From Geosiphon pyriformis (lineage: Eukaryota > Glomeromycota > Glomeromycetes > Archaeosporales > Geosiphonaceae), in the NCBI GenBank assembly GCA_016748015.1, contig JAAOMT010000705.1:4502-68501 (forward strand): a stretch of DNA of 64,000 nt, read 5' to 3'. Positions within the stretch are counted from its first letter, which is position 1; each line of letters starts with the position of its first letter. Shown here piece after piece: positions 60,215 through 64,000 of this stretch. Below the pieces are notes generated by a model. That model searched no databases and was not told where the DNA came from. It saw nothing but the letters and a program-made list of their open reading frames with translations. Position numbers and translations under genes: made by a program.

Positions 60215-63200
60215 TTTTTATTTTTTTTATTTGCTTAATAAGTGAGATTCAAACACTACCTAGAACAATATATCAACCAAATAATCTAAACTAGGTGTGA
60301 ATCATGTATTTTCTACATATGACCAGCCACTCAGGCTAATCAAAACAACACAAATTGTTTATATAAACTGATACCACTTGACATAAATCTGAAAAAAACT
60401 TACAAGATTTATAAAAACTAAAACTAAATCCTAAAGCATTAGTAATACCCAATAAATTAATTATGCCAGCAGAAAGAACCAAAGAAAGCTCAGATACTGA
60501 GTCTGAAACCGACTTATCATGTGGAATAAGACCATTTTTTTTATAAAAACTTGGTATTTAACATGAGTCAACCAAACCTTCTTTCTAAATGTAAAACTAA
60601 ACTTGTGCATGAAGTCTGCAATTTTTTGACCTGTAATTTTGGGATTTTTGAAAACAGAAAAAAATTCTTGATACCAATTATTAAGAACAAAACCCTTGTA
60701 TAGAACCATATACATAGCAATATCAGAAGTGCAAGAACTCAAACACTATAAAACACATGAAAACAAACTAGACAAACCAAAAAACACTCTTCAATTAGCT
60801 GTATAGGCATCCAACAACTATACATGAGCACCAGAATTAAACAAGCAAAAAAAAGTGTAGTCAGAAACCTCAATATTCCCATAAAAGAAACACAATGCAC
60901 TCAAATAATTATTGACATACAAACACTTATGAATAGTGACAGGGAGTCAGTAATGTAAAGCTTTCATAAAATATGTGCAAGCACTAGTAGTGTCTTTACT
61001 AGTAAAGCTGGTGGCCATATGTGAATCAGAATGTTACACCAAAGATAATCTAAACCATTTAATGTCTACATGCAATCTGCTTATCACAATCCAAGAACCA
61101 AAGCCAACTTCTTAGCACATTTGACAAACAGATTGGACAAAATGCCTAGAATTACCAGAGACTACACTACTACCAACTCTGATAAAATGTTTCTTGATCT
61201 AATAAGAGAAATACTGACCAAAGAAGAAAGCAGATCCTGCCAAAGCATTAATGGTTTCATTGCCTGAAACACCTAAATGTCTCTTTACTTTGTGCCAGCT
61301 GACCTTCAAATACTTATCATAAATGACTCTCACAATATGGTGATATTCAACCCAGTATTGATTCCAAAAATCCAGATGCAACAAACTCAATTCAGACTTG
61401 TAAGCATCCAAAGCAGCTTAACTGTCTAAAAAAAAATGAACTAAACTAGAAGGCAGAACACACTTAAGTGTTAGAACAATAGTTTGCAATTTTATTATTG
61501 TTGAAGACACCAAATCTAAAACTCCAACACCCAGGCCCAAATTGATATTCTCAAAAAAAACAGCTGCACTAGTTTTCATATTAGCAATTCTCAAACTGCA
61601 TAGAGATCCATCCATATAAACAGAAAAAGAACCAGCACTAACACCCAACAAATAGTCATAAATGATCCTAAAATTATCAGATTCAAGAATGTTTAATAAA
61701 CCTACACTCCCTAGAAGAAGAAAGCTAGTAGAAAAAGGAGCTGAACTATTAAGAAAATGAATAAAAAGGTTAAACCAGTCAGGAACAGGACTATATGGGC
61801 TCAATCTTTTCTAATGCTTAAATGTTTTCCAATCAAAAATTTCACCATTCTAGTTACAAAGCTGTTCTGCAAAAGCAATTCCATACTGCTAAAATGAAAA
61901 AGCACATTTATAAAATTTTAACACATCAAGAACAAGTAATATAGAAGTTCTATTTCGAAAACAAAAAGCATTGGTTATAAAACCACCCAAAGACAGATTA
62001 CACTCCAGAAAAATACAGCTATGTTAGCTAAAAAATTGTTCAAAGGATTGATATTCACACAAACCAAAGACATCAAAGGGTAACATAGAAGCCAGCTAAG
62101 AACCTAAAAATTATGTGACTTATGTGCAAACAAATAGCCCAAAATCCCGGTTGAATTAGCAAAGCAAACTATGAAAGCCAACTTGTCCTTAGCCTGAATT
62201 TGTTCAAAAGACTTCAAACCATAGAGAAAAGAGTAATGAAGCACATTGTTGAGAAAATTACAAAGAAAACCAGATTTGAACTTCAAACCCTTGTGAATCA
62301 AAGTATCCCACTTATTATACAAACTAACAGGAATGTAATTGAACTGAGTTTTGTAACCAATAATTAGATAAAAAACCACTAAAACCAAATACAAAAATTG
62401 TTTGTCAGAGACTGTCTTCTTTAAAACCAAATTGGTAAAGAACCAGACATTTAAATGTGCTTTAGTCAAGCTAGGCTTTGACAAGCCCTTAGAAGACAAA
62501 AATATATCCAAATAGCAATGAAATTCCCTCTGTTTGGTAATAGAAATAAGTGCTCCACTGACTAACAAAGAAAGATTTGTAACTCTGTAGTTGATAGGGA
62601 TTGCCACAGTCTTATTATTATTTATAGAAATGTTATTGATTTTAAAAAACCCACTGGCAATATTAAGAATATGTTATACAGCAGTCTGACTATTACCAAC
62701 CCAAATCATGTCATTAACAAAAGCACCAGCAGCTAAAAACAAGATTAGCCCAGCCTAAAATTCTACATGCCCAGTTCTTAAAACAAAATGAGAATTCAAC
62801 TTATAACTACACAAACTCTACTGTTTTTTGACTTTATACAGAAGTAAATCATAAAATATGCACCAAAAAAAAGATGAAAAAACTTCTCCCTGATCCAACT
62901 TATCATGAACTTAATATCAATCAATTAGACCAAAATCAGTTATAACCCAGTTAACATAATTATTATGAATGCTACCAAAAAATTTAATAAACCTGTTGCA
63001 CATTTTGATCTGAACCAAACTCTTCTTAAAATTCTTCCATTCAACAAAATCATAAGTCTTACACATGTCTTGCAAAACCAGCCACAATTTTTGGTTCTTT
63101 TTTAAGGCATCTTCAATCATTGAACCAATAACAAAAATGGGAGACTGTATAGTTATACTTTTTAAAACAGAAAAATTGTCACCTCTAAGAACATCAAATT

Positions 63201-64000
63201 TGCTGTAAGCCAAAAAAATCCTGTCTAAAAGAATTTTAGAAAAAATTTTGCAAGCTGTTTTGATTAAGGCAATGGGACAGATATTCATAAGAACACTCTC
63301 TTATTCATATGGTTTTAGAATCATTAAAACCCAAGTCTTTTTTCAAGAAAAGGAGACCAATTTATATGTCAAACTAAAGTTCAAAAGCACTAGCAGCATG
63401 TCCAAAACTGACTTATTGCAATGTTTTCACAACTTATTAGAAATGCTAAAAAGGCCAGCAGCTTTTCTACCAGGCAGATTTGTGATAATGCTAAGCATTT
63501 TGTCAAAACCAATTGGAATCATTACCTCAGAAAAAGCACTATCAAAGATATAACTCAATAGTTGGTATTGACAAGACCAGTCATTAAATACATTAGAAAC
63601 TATCTTATGCTTATAAGTTCAGTATTTTATAATCTTATCAACCTTAATCCTAATCTTATCAGGCTCTAAAACCAGTTCTTTATCCACTACAAAATGGTCC
63701 AAAACAACTTTGCAAAAAAGATGTTCTAGTATATTCCTAATAATATAATCTTTATCTAACTTGAAACTCTTTATCCTCTTATTAATAGCCAACTTGATCT
63801 GAGATTTCTTTGTGTGCTTAGATTTAGACAGTTTAAAAATGCAATAAGATTTTTTAACCTTAGCCAAAGCTGATCTAATATCATTAAAACAAAATTCAGA
63901 ACTAATAAGCAACTTCACAATAGCTGCATTAACAGTATCAATGTTCTTCTATTTAACAAACAAAGAATTAAACTTATTACAAAAAACCAATCCAGAGACT
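60215..64000 (-). mobile_element. L10: LINE, ORF2 and 3' UTR, runs off the window
   Basis: Minus-strand LINE copy whose 3' UTR begins near 60215-60240, just after C3, and is shared with L8 ('gaatcatg', 'catatgaccag'). ORF2 is readable from the C terminus to the region upstream of the RT at 63918. The endonuclease and ORF1 would lie beyond 64000. The damage level is intermediate. Its C-terminal sequence groups with L8 rather than L9. Confidence 0.88.
60461..64000 (-). pseudogene. L10 ORF2 (RT, RNase H, C terminus), disrupted and partial
   Basis: From the window edge leftward: linker 63918-63619 (ALAKVKKSYCIFKLSKSK, then KVVLDHFVVDKELVLEPDKI). RT 63288-62917 (CPIALIKTACKIFSKILLDR; NFSVLKSITIQSPIF; LWLVLQDMCKTYDFVEW). 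Active site FVND at 62721-62710. Thumb 62607-62104 (VLKKTVSDKQFLYLVLVVFY). RNase H 61804-61199 (VYMDGSLCSL with Thr to Met; IIKLQTIVLTL where the family has LAELQA, so catalytic Glu is Lys; WHKVKRHLGVSGNETINA). C terminus 60742-60461 (MYMVLYKGFVLNNWYQEFFSVFKNPK). Open segments are long, but stops and shifts separate them. Confidence 0.85.

Noticed and set aside
1-64000. Mitochondrial or organelle DNA because of the AT content
   Set aside because: No rRNA, tRNA or respiratory genes. The content is nuclear-type LINE, Gypsy and Tc1 elements, with L8 read by the standard code (Trp TGG; TGA acts as a disruption).

Overview
This is eukaryotic repeat-graveyard DNA, and I see no convincing host gene, tRNA or rRNA anywhere in the 64 kb. 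The best taxonomic guess is an arbuscular mycorrhizal fungus (Glomeromycotina). Several broken reading frames match, from memory, the non-LTR retrotransposon proteins that fill predicted proteomes of Rhizophagus and Gigaspora relatives. One example is the ORF1 starting MEPVGSSAGGSG at 42.45 kb. The sequence is extremely AT-rich outside one young element, and CpG is almost absent except in one small DNA transposon.

Layout. 1-16 kb: decayed non-LTR (LINE) copies L1 (+), L2 (-), L3 (-, near full length) and L4 (+), with a 606-bp Tc1/mariner deletion derivative abutting the 5' end of L3. 16.8-25.8 kb: LINE L5 (+), a Ty3/Gypsy gag-protease fragment G1 (+) and LINE L6 (-). 25.8-35.6 kb: a truncated LTR (A1), unresolved T-rich sequence, an inverted LTR (B1), a second kind of LINE ORF1 (L7, +), a Gypsy integrase fragment G2 (+) split by a solo LTR (A2), and LTR B2. 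35.6-49.6 kb: a long Gypsy element G3 (+) with decayed gag, protease, RT, RNase H and integrase. Its integrase is split by the young LINE L8 (42.31-49.10 kb), which has a perfect 12-bp target duplication. 50.6-55.3 kb: LINE L9 (-). 55.3-60.2 kb: a non-autonomous LTR element (C) on the minus strand with two LTRs, a primer-binding site and a tandem array, plus a third LTR copy. 60.2-64 kb: LINE L10 (-), which runs off the window.

The unifying signal is decay by C-to-T / G-to-A transitions. Zinc-knuckle Cys become Tyr, catalytic Asp become Asn, Trp codons become stops, and the protease DSG becomes NNK independently in two Gypsy copies. This looks like a RIP-like or methylation-deamination process acting on repeats. 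It grades from old, very AT-rich copies to a young, only partly damaged L8 and an almost undamaged Tc1 remnant. Nesting gives relative ages: G3 is older than L8, and G2 is older than LTR A2. Family assignments rest on motifs I can read plus memory of the families; no database search was run.
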